A stretch of DNA of 64,000 bases, from positions 51,009 to 115,008 of the forward strand of contig JAEWEG010000022.1 in the NCBI GenBank assembly GCA_023389575.1, read 5' to 3'. Positions 32,640 to 43,100 of the stretch are shown here, piece after piece (position 1 is the stretch's first letter; the number at the start of each line of letters is the position of its first letter). The notes beneath the pieces were generated by a model, which saw nothing but the letters and a program-made list of their open reading frames with translations, did not search any database and had not been told where the DNA came from. This DNA comes from Chloroflexota bacterium. GTDB lineage: Bacteria; Chloroflexota; Chloroflexia; Thermomicrobiales; UBA6265. A program made the translations under genes and the position numbers.

Positions 32640-32748
32640 TCAGCGCCTCGGGACTCCGCGAACGGCTGTACGCGCGGACCTACCGCCGGTTGGAAACACT
32701 CCTCCCCCTGCATGGCCGAGACGGTTGTCGTCCGCCCCTGCCTGGCAT

Positions 32749-33318
32749 TTATGTCACGCGACGACCCTGGGCTGATTCCTCGATCAGCTTCGTCAATCGC
32801 CGCTCCCGCGTTTCCGGCCGTTTCGCGCTGGTCACCCACCAGGTCGCCTGCCGCTGGTAGCCCGGCGGCTGGCTCTCGAACCAGGTCCAGGCGGTCACCT
32901 GCGAGCGAAACCGCTCCACCATCTCCTCATCGAACCGCACGAACGGCTGTTCGTAGGAGTACAGCCCCTGCCTGTCCGGATCGCGCTCGTCCCATGCCCG
33001 CAGGCCCGCGGGCTGAACCCGCCCCTTGGCGATGAGCCGGGCCATCTTCTCGCGGTTGACCCCGCTCCAGATGCTCGTCCGTTTCCGGGGCGTGAAGCGT
33101 TGCGCGTAGCCATCGTCGTCCACGCCATGGGTGATGCCATCGATCCAGCCGAAACAGAGCGCCTCGTCCACCACCTCGACATAGGAGATCCCACTGTCAA
33201 CGTGCTTCTTGCTGATGCCCACCCAAAGCTCGGTGGCGGAGTCGTGGTTCGCCTCCAGCCACGCCCGCCATTCCTCAGCCGTTGAAAACCAGGTCGCTTC
33301 CTCACGCGCTTTCGCCAT
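32749..33318 (-). CDS. YdeI/OmpD-associated family protein
   Basis: 189 residues from the ATG at 33318 (AGGAAG upstream). Family hallmarks are visible: WRAWLEANHDSATELWVGIS, ISYVEVVDEALCFGWIDGIT, and RKRTSIWSGVNREKMARLIA. A positively charged C-terminal part follows (RRLTKLIEES). These proteins have been linked to protection against antimicrobial peptides in enterobacteria, but the mechanism is unknown. Cytoplasmic, monocistronic, flanked by a rearrangement scar and a TetR gene. Confidence 0.82.
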   Translation of the reverse strand: MAKAREEATWFSTAEEWRAWLEANHDSATELWVGISKKHVDSGISYVEVVDEALCFGWIDGITHGVDDDGYAQRFTPRKRTSIWSGVNREKMARLIAKGRVQPAGLRAWDERDPDRQGLYSYEQPFVRFDEEMVERFRSQVTAWTWFESQPPGYQRQATWWVTSAKRPETRERRLTKLIEESAQGRRVT

Positions 33319-33390
33319 CGACTCGCTTCCTGCTCGTGCCCTCGCCACTCCGGCCAGACCGTCTACCAGGCATTGTCTCGGAAAAAGCGG

Positions 33391-34020
33391 TCAGTTCGTG
33401 TCAGGGTCCTCCGGCCGAGCACGCCCACCGTCCTGAATCAGCACCCTGGCCCCCTCCAGGTATTTCTCCAGCGTGGTATCGGCCAGCAGCGACCGCTGGA
33501 TGATGTAGCCCTGCGCCAGGCCCAGCAAGGCCATCACCAGGGCGTCTGGATCCACGTCGCGAGCAACGATGCCGCGCTCCTGGCAGGCTTCGATCAACCG
33601 CCGGATGCGCCCTTTGACCATGGCGATGTCGGCCTGGAGCGACTGGATCACCTCCGGGTTGCGAATCGCCTCGGACCACACCTGAAGCGCCATCGGGAAC
33701 ACCTTCAGCTCGGCGTTCAGCGCCTCGCTCATGCGCAGGAACCGCTCGAAGAAGTCCGCCAGCGACCGCTCTCCACCGTCCCCACCCGTCTGCTCGGGAA
33801 TCAGCGCGCCAATGGTTCCCAGGATCTCGTGGACGATCGCCAGGATGATCTCGTCCTTGGATTTGAAATAGAGATAGATCGCTCCAGCGGAAAGATTCGA
33901 CTCACGCTGAATATCCGTCATTGAGGTCTGGTGAAAACCGTCGCGAAGGAAGCAGGCCCGCGCGGCGTCAAGGATTTGTCGTCTTCGAGCCTCTGCGTGC
34001 TCGGGGGTGATGCGTGGCAT
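33391..34020 (-). CDS. TetR/AcrR family transcriptional repressor
   Basis: 209 residues. The N-terminal helix-turn-helix is clear: ARRRQILDAARACFLRDGFH, then QTSMTDIQRESNLSAGAIYLYFKSKDEI. The C-terminal helical ligand domain is variable, as usual. It is divergent from a DHA2 drug efflux gene, and the intergenic region has two GAACG-type palindromes. The protein probably represses the pump and itself until an inducing compound binds. Confidence 0.9.
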   Translation of the reverse strand: MPRITPEHAEARRRQILDAARACFLRDGFHQTSMTDIQRESNLSAGAIYLYFKSKDEIILAIVHEILGTIGALIPEQTGGDGGERSLADFFERFLRMSEALNAELKVFPMALQVWSEAIRNPEVIQSLQADIAMVKGRIRRLIEACQERGIVARDVDPDALVMALLGLAQGYIIQRSLLADTTLEKYLEGARVLIQDGGRARPEDPDTN

Positions 34021-34036
34021 GTCTCCATCCTAAAAC

Positions 34037-34100
34037 GAACGCTCGTTCTTGACAACGGACACGCCGGGGAGTAGCCTGCGAAATAAAGGAACGATCGTTC
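34037..34100. promoter_or_regulatory. TetR operator pair and divergent promoter
   Basis: GAACGATCGTTC (34089-34100) is a perfect palindrome, and GAACGCTCGTTC (34037-34048) is a near copy. A TTGACA at 34049-34054 with TAGCCT 17 bases later lies between them and would drive the efflux gene, so a TetR dimer on either site would block it. Confidence 0.7.
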
Positions 34101-34215
34101 GTTTTCTCTCGACTCCGCGATCCACGACTGGAAGGGAACCCTTTTGAGACCCTGCTCACACGCCATGAAGTCAACCGCCTGATCCTTCGTCCGACCTCAT
34201 GTCAGGGAAGCTCTC

Positions 34216-35832
34216 ATGCACGCATTGAACTCCCATCCCCCGGCCTCATTCGACCGCACCTCCCCCAAATATCTCCGCCGCTGGTGGACCCTCGCCATCC
34301 TTTCGCTCAGCCTGGTCATCATCGGTCTCGACAACACCATCCTCAACGTCGCCCTCCCCAGCCTCCAGCGCGAATTCGACGCATCCTCCTCCCAACTCCA
34401 GTGGATGGTCGATTCATACGTCGTCGTCTTCGCCGGGCTCCTGCTCATGCTCGGCGCCCTCGGCGACCGCTTCGGCAGGGCCAAAGCCCTGCAACTCGGG
34501 CTCGGCATCTTCGGGGGCGCCAGCCTCTGGGCCGCCTACGCCGGATCGGCCGACTCCCTGATCGCCGCCCGAGCCGTGATGGGCATCGGCGGCGCGTTCA
34601 TCATGCCCGCCACGCTGTCGATCCTGATCGACGTCTTCCCCCGTGAGGAACGAGGCCGGGCCATCGCGATCTGGAGCGCCGTCGCCGGCGTCGGCATCGG
34701 TCTTGGCCCCATCACGGGCGGACTGCTGCTCGAATGGTTCTGGTGGGGCAGCGTCTTCCTGGTCAACGTTCCCATCGCACTGATCGCCATCGCCGCTGGA
34801 TGGTGGCTGGTGCCAGATAGCCGCGACCCTGAGCACGTCCGGCTCGACATCGGCGGCGCCATCCTCTCCGTCTCGGCGATCTCGCTGCTCGTCTACTCCA
34901 TCATCGAGGGTCCCAACCACGGCTGGACCGATCCGCTGACGCTTGGCTTGCTCGGTGCATCCCTGCTGCTCATCGTCGCGTTCGCCCTCTGGGAATTTCG
35001 GACCGCCCACCCGATGCTGGACTTTAGCCTGTTCCGCAACCGGCGCTTCTCGCTTGGATCAACCGCCATCGGGTTCACGTTCTTCGCCCTGTTCGGCGTC
35101 ATCTTCGCCTTCACCCAGTACCTGCAGTTCGTCCACGGTTACACCCCGCTCGAAGCGGGCGCGCGCCTCCTCCCCATCGCGCTCGGCATCGCCATCGGCG
35201 CGGGTCGCAGTCACCATCTCGTCAGTCGCATGGGAACCACCCGCGTGGTCGCCGCCGCCATGCTCCTGGTCGGCATCGTCCTGGCTACCTTCATGTGGCT
35301 CGGCGTGGACACCGCCTACTGGATCGTCGGCACGCTCGTCTTCTTCCTCGCGGTGGGCATGGGCAACGTGATGGCGCCTTCCACCGACGCGGTGATGGGC
35401 GCGGTGCCCGAAGCCAAGGCCGGGGTCGGCTCCGCCATGAACGATGTCGTCCGCCAGGTGGCCGGCGCGCTTGGGGTCGCGATCATCGGCTCGATCATGA
35501 ACACGGTCTACCGCAACCGGATGGAGACCGAAACCGCCGGACTGCCCGACCCCGCCGCCGATGCGGCCAGCGACTCGGTCGGAGCCGCCCTTCAGGTAGC
35601 CCAGGGGGTGGGAGGCCAGGCGGGCGCTCACTTGGCGTCGGTCGCCCGGCACGCCTACGTCGACGCGATGGGCATCGCCGCCATCGTGGCCGCGACGGTC
35701 GTGGTGATCGGCGCGGGCATCGTCCTTCGCTGGCTCCCGGCCCAGGATGCCGAACTGGCTCGCGAAACGCGGGCCCAGGACCACGCGCGTGGCGAAGGCG
35801 TTGCCACGACCCCTCGCCAGGCCGCCAACTAG
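34216..35832 (+). CDS. DHA2 family MFS drug efflux transporter (EmrB/QacA type)
   Basis: 538 residues with about fourteen helices. Motifs: LDNTILNVALPSLQREF (helix 1), WMVDSYVVVFAGLLLMLGAL followed by GDRFGRAKAL (motif A), VMGIGGAFIMPATLSIL (motif B) and GVGIGLGPITGGLLLEW (motif C of drug:H+ antiporters). Inner-membrane exporter of hydrophobic or cationic drugs. It is controlled by the divergent TetR gene by inference from location and operators. A strong terminator follows. Confidence 0.9.
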   Translation: MHALNSHPPASFDRTSPKYLRRWWTLAILSLSLVIIGLDNTILNVALPSLQREFDASSSQLQWMVDSYVVVFAGLLLMLGALGDRFGRAKALQLGLGIFGGASLWAAYAGSADSLIAARAVMGIGGAFIMPATLSILIDVFPREERGRAIAIWSAVAGVGIGLGPITGGLLLEWFWWGSVFLVNVPIALIAIAAGWWLVPDSRDPEHVRLDIGGAILSVSAISLLVYSIIEGPNHGWTDPLTLGLLGASLLLIVAFALWEFRTAHPMLDFSLFRNRRFSLGSTAIGFTFFALFGVIFAFTQYLQFVHGYTPLEAGARLLPIALGIAIGAGRSHHLVSRMGTTRVVAAAMLLVGIVLATFMWLGVDTAYWIVGTLVFFLAVGMGNVMAPSTDAVMGAVPEAKAGVGSAMNDVVRQVAGALGVAIIGSIMNTVYRNRMETETAGLPDPAADAASDSVGAALQVAQGVGGQAGAHLASVARHAYVDAMGIAAIVAATVVVIGAGIVLRWLPAQDAELARETRAQDHARGEGVATTPRQAAN

Positions 35833-35856
35833 ATCTCGCTCTCCCGCGCCAAGACA

Positions 35857-35890
35857 CCCCACGACACGTCGCCGTTGACGTGTCGTGGGG
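35857..35890 (+). terminator. terminator after DHA2 pump
   Basis: A perfect 14-bp stem CCCCACGACACGTC (35857-35870) with its complement at 35877-35890, loop GCCGTT, 25 bases after the stop codon. Confidence 0.75.
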
Positions 35891-36010
35891 CACCCACCGC
35901 GCGAGTATTGTTAATGGTTGGTATCGAAGGCTCACGTACCGAGGAAGGCCACAATCGCGAGGGACAGGGGGAATGCCCCCGCGAATGCCGCCTTCACGTC
36001 GCGGTCCGGA

Positions 36011-36178
36011 TCACATGCCCGGTGTGGCCACCGGGGATGCGACCGGCGAGGCAGCGGGCGACGCCGACGGTGATGCCTCCGGCATGCCATCCTGGAGCGC
36101 GCCCGCTCCAATCACCGATAGTGCCGCCATCAACGCGGCGATCAGGACGAGAAGCGGCTTGTACGATACTCTGCTCAT
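36011..36178 (-). CDS. very small secreted protein with ASPVASPVATP tail
   Basis: 55 residues from the ATG at 36178 (AAGGGA upstream): a basic start, a hydrophobic signal (PLLVLIAALMAALSVIGAG), then LQDGMPEASPSASPAASPVA and SPVATPGM. Essentially a signal peptide plus the lineage-type low-complexity tract and nothing more. It may be a truncated member of the secreted family or a real small exported peptide. Divergent from the next secreted gene. Confidence 0.5.
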   Translation of the reverse strand: MSRVSYKPLLVLIAALMAALSVIGAGALQDGMPEASPSASPAASPVASPVATPGM

Positions 36179-36419
36179 GGCATGGGTCCCTTCAGATCGC
36201 ATCGAAATCATCCAACCGCGCGGCCTGCGAGTCACCTTCGGCGGTGACCTGTGAACCTCACCATAGCGGGTCATGTCCGGTGATTCGACGGGCACGAGGG
36301 CCAATTTGGAAGGGACCTCCTGTGCATATTCGCCAAAGGCTGCCCGGATACGCTACCGTCAGCGATGTGATGACTGACATCCCAGTCGCTTCATCAGGTC
36401 CGCATTCACTGGAGACCGC

Positions 36420-36956
36420 ATGACCCCAACCGCAAGCTCATTCCGGCATCTGGCGCTGGTTCTGCTCGCCATCACGCTGACGTTCGGCGCGGCCGGCGCC
36501 CAGACCCCGCAGGCATCGCCGGCCGCCTCGCCGGTCGCCTCGCCGGTCGCGGCCGCCGCGTTCACGGGCGGCTGCGATGACCTCGAACCGTACTTCCTGC
36601 ACCTGGCGCACCTCATCCGCGACAACGAGGGGCTCGCCCTGATGGAATCAGTGGCCTTCGATGTCTTCGCCCTTTCGCGAGAGGACTCCGACACGGTGGT
36701 CACCTCGATCGACGACCTCATCGCCCGCGTCGACACGGTTTCCCCGCCCGAGCCCGCCGCCGCGTATCACCAGGCGTACATCGCCATGCTGACCTGGTAT
36801 CGCGACCTGGCCGCCAACCGCGATCCGATGGCCCACCAGCAACTGATCAACAACGACCGCAAGCTCTTCTCGCAAATGGGCATCGCCGTGCAACAGGGGC
36901 AGGCGGCCTGTGGCGCCACCGCCTGGACCGACGCCTGGCAAGCCGCGTTCCCCTGA
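36420..36956 (+). CDS. secreted helical protein
   Basis: 178 residues. A signal peptide (LALVLLAITLTFGAAGAQ) is followed by TPQASPAASPVASPVAAAAF and then a helical domain with two Cys (GGCDDLEPYF near the start, QAACGATAWTDAWQAAFP at the end) that could pair. No family recognised. Its last 14 codons and the following bases form one copy of a ~127-bp direct repeat whose other copy lies beyond the giant gene, so the 3' end has been duplicated 9.2 kb away. Confidence 0.7.
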   Translation: MTPTASSFRHLALVLLAITLTFGAAGAQTPQASPAASPVASPVAAAAFTGGCDDLEPYFLHLAHLIRDNEGLALMESVAFDVFALSREDSDTVVTSIDDLIARVDTVSPPEPAAAYHQAYIAMLTWYRDLAANRDPMAHQQLINNDRKLFSQMGIAVQQGQAACGATAWTDAWQAAFP

Positions 36957-37039
36957 GCCGTCTCTAGCGGATCGCCCGCTCCATCTCACACCAGGTCGTC
37001 ACCCGCACAGCGCTCTCGTCATTCACGAGCAGCTTCTCC
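36913..37039 (+). repeat. direct repeat flanking the giant surface gene, left copy
   Basis: 127 bases matching 46135-46261 without gaps, about 87% identical by eye, with the first ~80 bases nearly perfect. It contains the 3' end of the 178-residue secreted gene plus the 3' end of a YESP-family gene on the opposite strand. Confidence 0.85.
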
Positions 37040-37068
37040 CCAGCCACATAGATGTCGTCATCAACCAT
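36964..37068 (-). pseudogene. 3' remnant of a YESP-family secreted protein
   Basis: The minus strand reads MVDDDIYVAGEKLLVNDESA followed by VRVTTWCEMERAIR and a stop. The ending matches the end of the intact paralogue at 46186-46923 (FVNGESLVRLTTWREMERAIR). Only 34 codons remain. It is the tail of a lost or displaced fifth family member. Confidence 0.75.
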
Positions 37069-37108
37069 CCAGCACCGTCTATCGTTGCCACGCTCCCTGT
37101 CCTTAACG

Positions 37109-37148
37109 CGAACACCCCCACCGCCGGAGTTGGCGGTGGGGGTGTTCG
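37109..37148 (-). terminator. terminator of the giant surface gene
   Basis: A 17-bp perfect stem (CGAACACCCCCACCGCC at 37109-37125 with 37132-37148), 25 bases past the stop of the giant gene. A related but imperfect hairpin occurs upstream of that gene at 45917-45955. Confidence 0.75.
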
Positions 37149-37173
37149 GCGTGGCGAGGCACGAGACCCGGGC

Positions 37174-40100
37174 CTAGCGGAGGCTAGCGCTCCGGCGGCT
37201 CGTCCAACCCAGCCCGGCCAGCAGCAGCGCCGCCAGCATCAGCACCACGCTCAGCATCGGCGTGCCCGTCTCCGGGCCGTTGCCGGTCACTGGCATCACG
37301 GTCACCAGTTCCGGCTCCTGCGGCTTCGGCGTCGGCGTTGGCGTCGGATCCACCTTCTTCACCGGCACCGTCACGGTATCCGGCGGCGAGGTGACCTCGG
37401 CGCAGTCCGCCTCGGTGTCTGGCGGGCAATGCTCGCCCACCGCGATCGCCACGTTGACCACCTTGCCCGCCTTCACGTCGGCGGCGGTCACCGCGTATGT
37501 CGCGGTGACGGTGGCCTGTTCACCCGGCTCCAGATCGCCCACCGGCGGGATCGGGACCCCGGCGGCGGCCAGCATCGGATCGTCGACGACGACCTTGGTG
37601 AGCGGCACGTCACCCGTGTTCGTCACCACGAAGGTGTAGGTAATGATGTCGCCCACCTTGACGACCTCATCCGGCGTCGCGCTCTTCTCGAGCGCCAGGC
37701 TCGGATCCTGCGCGACCGGCACATCCTCGTCGTCCGGCGGCGAGGTGATCTCCTCGCAGTCCGATGTTTCGCCCTCGCCCGGCACGCAGTGCTCGCCCGT
37801 CGCGATCGCTTCGTTATGCACGTTGCCAACGACCACATCGGCCGGCGTCACCATGTAGGTGGCATACGCCGTCTTCGACTCGCCAACCGCCAGGTCACCG
37901 ACTTCCCCATTCGGGTTGATCGCCGCCCAGACCAGGCCAGAGCCATCGAGGATGTCGTCGACCGACACGTTCACCAGCGGCACGTCGCCGTCGTTCGTGA
38001 CCACGAACGTGTACCTGATCACCGTGCCAGCGGTCACCGTTCCGCCTTCCGGCGTGGTCGCCGTCTTCACGATCGCCAGGCTCGGGTCCTGGTCAACCGG
38101 CGTGTCCTCGTCATCCGGCGGCGAGGTGACCTCGTCACAGTCCTCGCCCTCGCACGGACCTTCGCCCGTCGCGATCGCCTCGTTGTAGACGTGCCCGGCG
38201 ATCACGTCGTTCGGGGTCACCACGTACGTGGCGTACACCGTCTTCGATTCCTCGCCAGCCAGGGTTCCGACGTACCCATTCGGGTTCGCGGCGTCCCAGA
38301 CCAGCCCCGTGCCGTCGAGGATGTCGTTCACCTCGACATTGTTCAGCGTGATGGTCCCCGTATTCGTGACCACGAACGTGTAACTGATGACCGTGCCGTC
38401 GGTGACGTCCTCGCCATCGGGCGTGGTGGCCGTCTTCACGATCGCCAGGCTCTGGCGCGCCGGCTCGGTTTCGACCTTCGCATCGTCGTCGTCGTCAACC
38501 AGCGTGCCTTCATGCTCGGCGGTCACTTCGGCCACGTTCACGAACTCGCCAATCAGCAGGTCGTCTTCCGTGATCGTATGCGTCGCCGTGCAGTTCACCG
38601 TGTCGCCAGGATTCAGCACGCCGTTCGGAATGACGGCGCAGCTCAATCCGGTCACCTTTGGATCGGTGACCACGACATTGGTCAGCGGCACGTCGCCCGT
38701 GTTCTCGACGACGATGGAGTACTCAACCACATCGTCGACATTGAGGCCGGTGACTGGTTCCGTCACCGCCACGCCATTGACCTTGGCGACGGTCTTCGTC
38801 AGCTCGATGGTCGGGTTCTGCTCGACTGGAACGTCCTCATCGTCCGGCGGCGAGGTGACCTCCTCGCAGTCCGGTGTTTCGCCCTCGCCCGGCACGCAGT
38901 GCTCGCCGGTCGCGGTCGCCTCGTTGTAGACATGCCCGGCGATCACGTCGTTCGGCTGCACCACGTAGGTGGCGTAGACCGTCTTCGTTTCGTTCACCGC
39001 CAGGTCGCCAACCGCCCCATTCGGGTTCGCCGCGTCCCAGACCAGTCCGGTCCCGTCGAGGATGTCGTTGACTTCCACGCTCTCCAGCGGCACGTCGCCA
39101 TCGTTCGTCACGGCGAACGAATAGCTGATAACGGTGCCCTCAGTCACCTCTTCGCCATCGGGCGTCGTCGCGGTCTTGACGATCGCCAGCTTCGGATCCT
39201 GCGCGACCGGCACATCCTCATCGTCCGGCGGCGAGGTGACCTCCTCGCAGTCCGGTGTTTCGCCCTCGCCCGGCACGCAGTGCTCGCCGGTCGCGGTCGC
39301 CTCGTTGTAGACATGCCCGGCGATCACGTCGTCGGCGGTCACCACGTACGTGGCGTACACCGTCTTCGTTTCGTTCACCGCCAGGTCGCCAACCGCCCCA
39401 TTCGGGTTCGCCGCGTCCCAGACCAGCCCCGTGCCGTCCAAGATGTCGTCGACGTCCACGTTCACCAGCGGGACGTCGCCCGTGTTGGTGACCTCGAAGC
39501 TGTAGCTGATGACCGTGTCCTTGGTCACCGTCTCGCCATCCGGTGTCGTCGCGGTCTTGACGATCGCCAGCTTCGGATCCTGCGCGACCGGCACATCCTC
39601 ATCGTCCGGCGGCGAGGCGATCTCCTTGCAGTCCGGTGTTTCGCCCTCGCCCGGCACGCAGTGCTCGCCGGTCGCGGTCGCCTCGTTGTAGACATGCCCG
39701 GCGATCACGTCGTCGGCGGTCACCACGTACGTGGCGTACACCGTCTTCGATACGCCCACCGCCAGGTTACCGACCTGTCCGTTCGGGTTAGCCGCGTCCC
39801 AGACCAGCCCCGTGCCGTCCAGGATGTCGTTCACCTCGACGTCGGTGAGGCTGACATTCCCTGTATTCGTGACTTCGAACGCGTAGCTGATGACCGTGTC
39901 CTTGGTCACCGTCTCGCCATCCGGCGTCGTCGCGGTCTTGACGATCGCCAGCTTCGGATCCGGCGCTACCGGATAGACCGTTTCATCGTCGTCGACTGGG
40001 TCAGTCTCTTCGCTATCGGCCGTGGCGATATTCACCATCGGCTGATTGGCATCCACGTCAATCTGGGTCACCAGGTACGTGCCCGTGCAGACGAGGCTCT

Positions 40101-43100
40101 CGGTCGGATCAAGCTCGACCGGTTGGGTCACGCTGGCGTCCTCAACCGTACACGTCAGCTCGCCCAGCTTCGGATCCAGAATCGTCACCGCGTTCAGCGT
40201 CGAGTTGCCGGCGTTCGTGGCGGTGATCGTATACGTCACCACCTGGTCCGCCGTCAGGCCCGTCACCGGCCAGACGGTTACATCCACCCCATCGACCTGC
40301 GTCGCCGACTTGTCGATCACCAGCAGCGGCCGCTTGACCTCCGGGAAGATCGTCTCATCGTCCGTGGCGTCCGGCGTTTCGTTGCTGCTCGCCGTCGCCG
40401 TGTTGTCAATCGGCTCCCCGTCGTTGATGTCGCCCAGCGTCACGATGTATGTGCCGGTGCAGACGATCGATTCGCCCAATCCCAGCGTCGCCGGCTGAAC
40501 CGGGTCGCAGGTCAACGTTCCCAGCATCGGATCGCTGATCGTGACGTTCGTCAGCGTCGTGTTGCCGTCGTTCGTGGCCGTCAGCGTGTAGGTGACCACG
40601 TCGTCCGCCTGCAGCCCGGTGACCGGCCGCGTGACGACTGTGTCGTCGTTGACCTTCGTCGCCCGCTTGTCGAGCGTGAGCACCGGCCGCTGGACGATGT
40701 CCACAAGCGCGTCGTCGACGTCGGTCACCTCCTCGTCGTTGGAGGCGACGCCCGTGATGTCGGCGTTGTTCAGGATGTCGGCGCCGAGGTCGATCATCGA
40801 CTGCGTGATCTGGTACGTCACCGTACAGGTCACGCTGGCGGACGGCGCCAGCGAGGTCGGCAGGCCCTGGAGGCCTGGCGCCGCGGCGCAGTCGATCGTG
40901 GTCATCACGTTCGGGATGCGGTCGTCGACCAGTTCCAGTTCGGTGAGCGTCAGGTTGCCGGTGTTGGTGACCACGAAGGTGTAGGTGACCAGCGTTGGCG
41001 TGTCGACCGATGCCGGCGACACCGTCTTGACCAGGCTGATCGAGGGATCCGGCTCGTCGGTGGTGACGGTTGCCTCGTCTTCGTCGTCAACTTCCTCCTG
41101 GCCATACAGGCCCGCGGCCCGCACGGTGTTGGTGAACGACCCATTCAGAATGTCGGTCTCGGTGATGACGTGGCTGGCGGTGCAGGTGATGGTTCCACCT
41201 GGGATGACCGAGGTCACCGGCGTAACCGGATCACAGACCAGGTTCGACACGTCCGGATCGATCACCGTGACGTTGGTCAGGTTCGCCGTTCCATCGTTTG
41301 TCGCCACGATCTCGTAGGTCACTGTCTCGCCGAGCGAGTATGGGCCAGATCCGGTGGCGCTGGTCACTTCCTTGGTAACCGAAATCGAAGGCTCGCATGG
41401 TTCCGAGGTGACGGTGACGGACCGCGTCATCTTGTTCGCGTCGCCGTCCACCGGCGTCCACCCGGTCGTGTTACCCCACGTATGTGTCGCCAGCTTCGTC
41501 GCCGTGATCACGTACGTCGCGCTCGGCGCCGTGACATCCACCGTCGCCGGGCTCATGGTGTAGGTGACACCACCGCCATCGGCCGGCTTGGTCACGAACG
41601 GCGGCGTGAACACGCCTTCCACGCACGACCCGTTGCCCGAGTCGACGTAGGCCGGCAGGTTCGCGCACTCCGCCTCGGCCAGCGTCCGCTCGTAGGTCGC
41701 CAGGGTGTCCGAGTTGCGCGTCCAGTGCTCGCCCAACGTGTCGTTGAACGCATACCCACTCGCCAGGGTCGCCGTGAATGTGAACGTGTGCGTCCCGTCA
41801 AGATTGTCCTTATGCGTCGCTGGCGTGTATGTGATCGGGCCCGCCGACGCCGGCGCGACGATGTTCGGCGTGGTCGGCACGCCATCCACACACTGCGAGA
41901 GGCTCACCGTCGGCCCCGCCGGCGCCACCCCGCAGGGCTCCGAGGTGACCGTGATCTCGATCGTCATCTGGTTCGGGTTACCGTCAACCGGCGTCCAGCC
42001 CGTCGTCTCGCCCCAGGTGTGCGTCGCCAGCTTGGTCGCCGTGATCACGTACGTCGCGCTTGGCGCCACCGGATCAACCGTCGCCGGAACCATCACATAG
42101 GTGACACCATCGCCATCGGCCGGCTTGGTCACGAACGGCGGCGTGAACACGCCTTCCACGCACGACCCGTTGCCCGAGTCGACGTAGGCCGGCAGGTTCG
42201 CGCACTCCGCCTCCGCCAGCGTGATCGAGTAGGTGGCGACGTTGCCTTCAACGTCCCAGTTCGCCCCCAGCGAGCCGCTGAAGACGTACCCTGGCTCGGT
42301 GATCGTGACAGTGAACGACAGCGTGTGCTGGTTGCCGGCGATCGATCGGCTCACGTCGCTGTATGTCAGGAAATCGCGATCGTCGTTCGGCACGATCAGG
42401 TCCGGCGGAAGCAAGGTCCCGCTCGTCGAGCAGTCCGAGAGCTCCGGAATCGGCTCTACTGGCACGACCTCGCACGGCTCCGAGGTGATGGGGAAGTCGC
42501 GCGTCATTTTGCTCGGGTCACCATTAACCGGCGTCCAGCCAGTCGTGTTGCCCCAGGCGTAACTCGAGCTCGCGAGCGTGGCCGTGACCGTCACGGTTCC
42601 GCCCATCGGCGGCAGGTTGGCCGGCGTCGGGTCGTACGAATACACGATGCCGGTGGTCGTGGAGGGGGTGAAAGACGCCGGGACGAACACGCCCTGCGTG
42701 GTGCAGGCTCCCCCCTTGAACGCGGGCAGCACCGGATTGACCGCTTGGGTGCAGGTCTCTACTGAAAGCGTCCGGGAATAATTTCTCGTCGCCCCCGAGC
42801 CGGTCCAGCCGTCGGGCATCGCTCCCCAGGACGAGCCATCCTTGATGGTTGCGCTGCCTTGGATCTCGGCGCCCGGCGCCAGCGAGAACGGCCCCAGGTT
42901 GCCGGGCTGACCATTGGAATTCGGCGTGGTCCACGTGTAATCGAAGGCGTCGCTATCCGCGGGCACGGTCACCTGGTAGTTCGACTGCGTGCCATTGGGC
43001 AGGCAGGCGCCGCCGGTGATGACAGGAGAAGCGGGATTCACGGGCGTGCAGCTGACAGGCACCAGCGGCAGCGAATAGTGGGCCACATTGTTGTCGCCCA

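Noticed and set aside
32456..32839. N-terminal extension of the enolase-superfamily frame
   Set aside because: The codons upstream of about 32455 are antisense to the ROK fragment and show no similarity to the enolase fold. They are not part of a real protein.
36910..42765. A 1951-codon open frame on the plus strand
   Set aside because: It is antisense to the giant DUF11 gene. Its translation is His/Arg/Asp-rich without domains, as expected from the opposite strand of a high-GC repeat gene.
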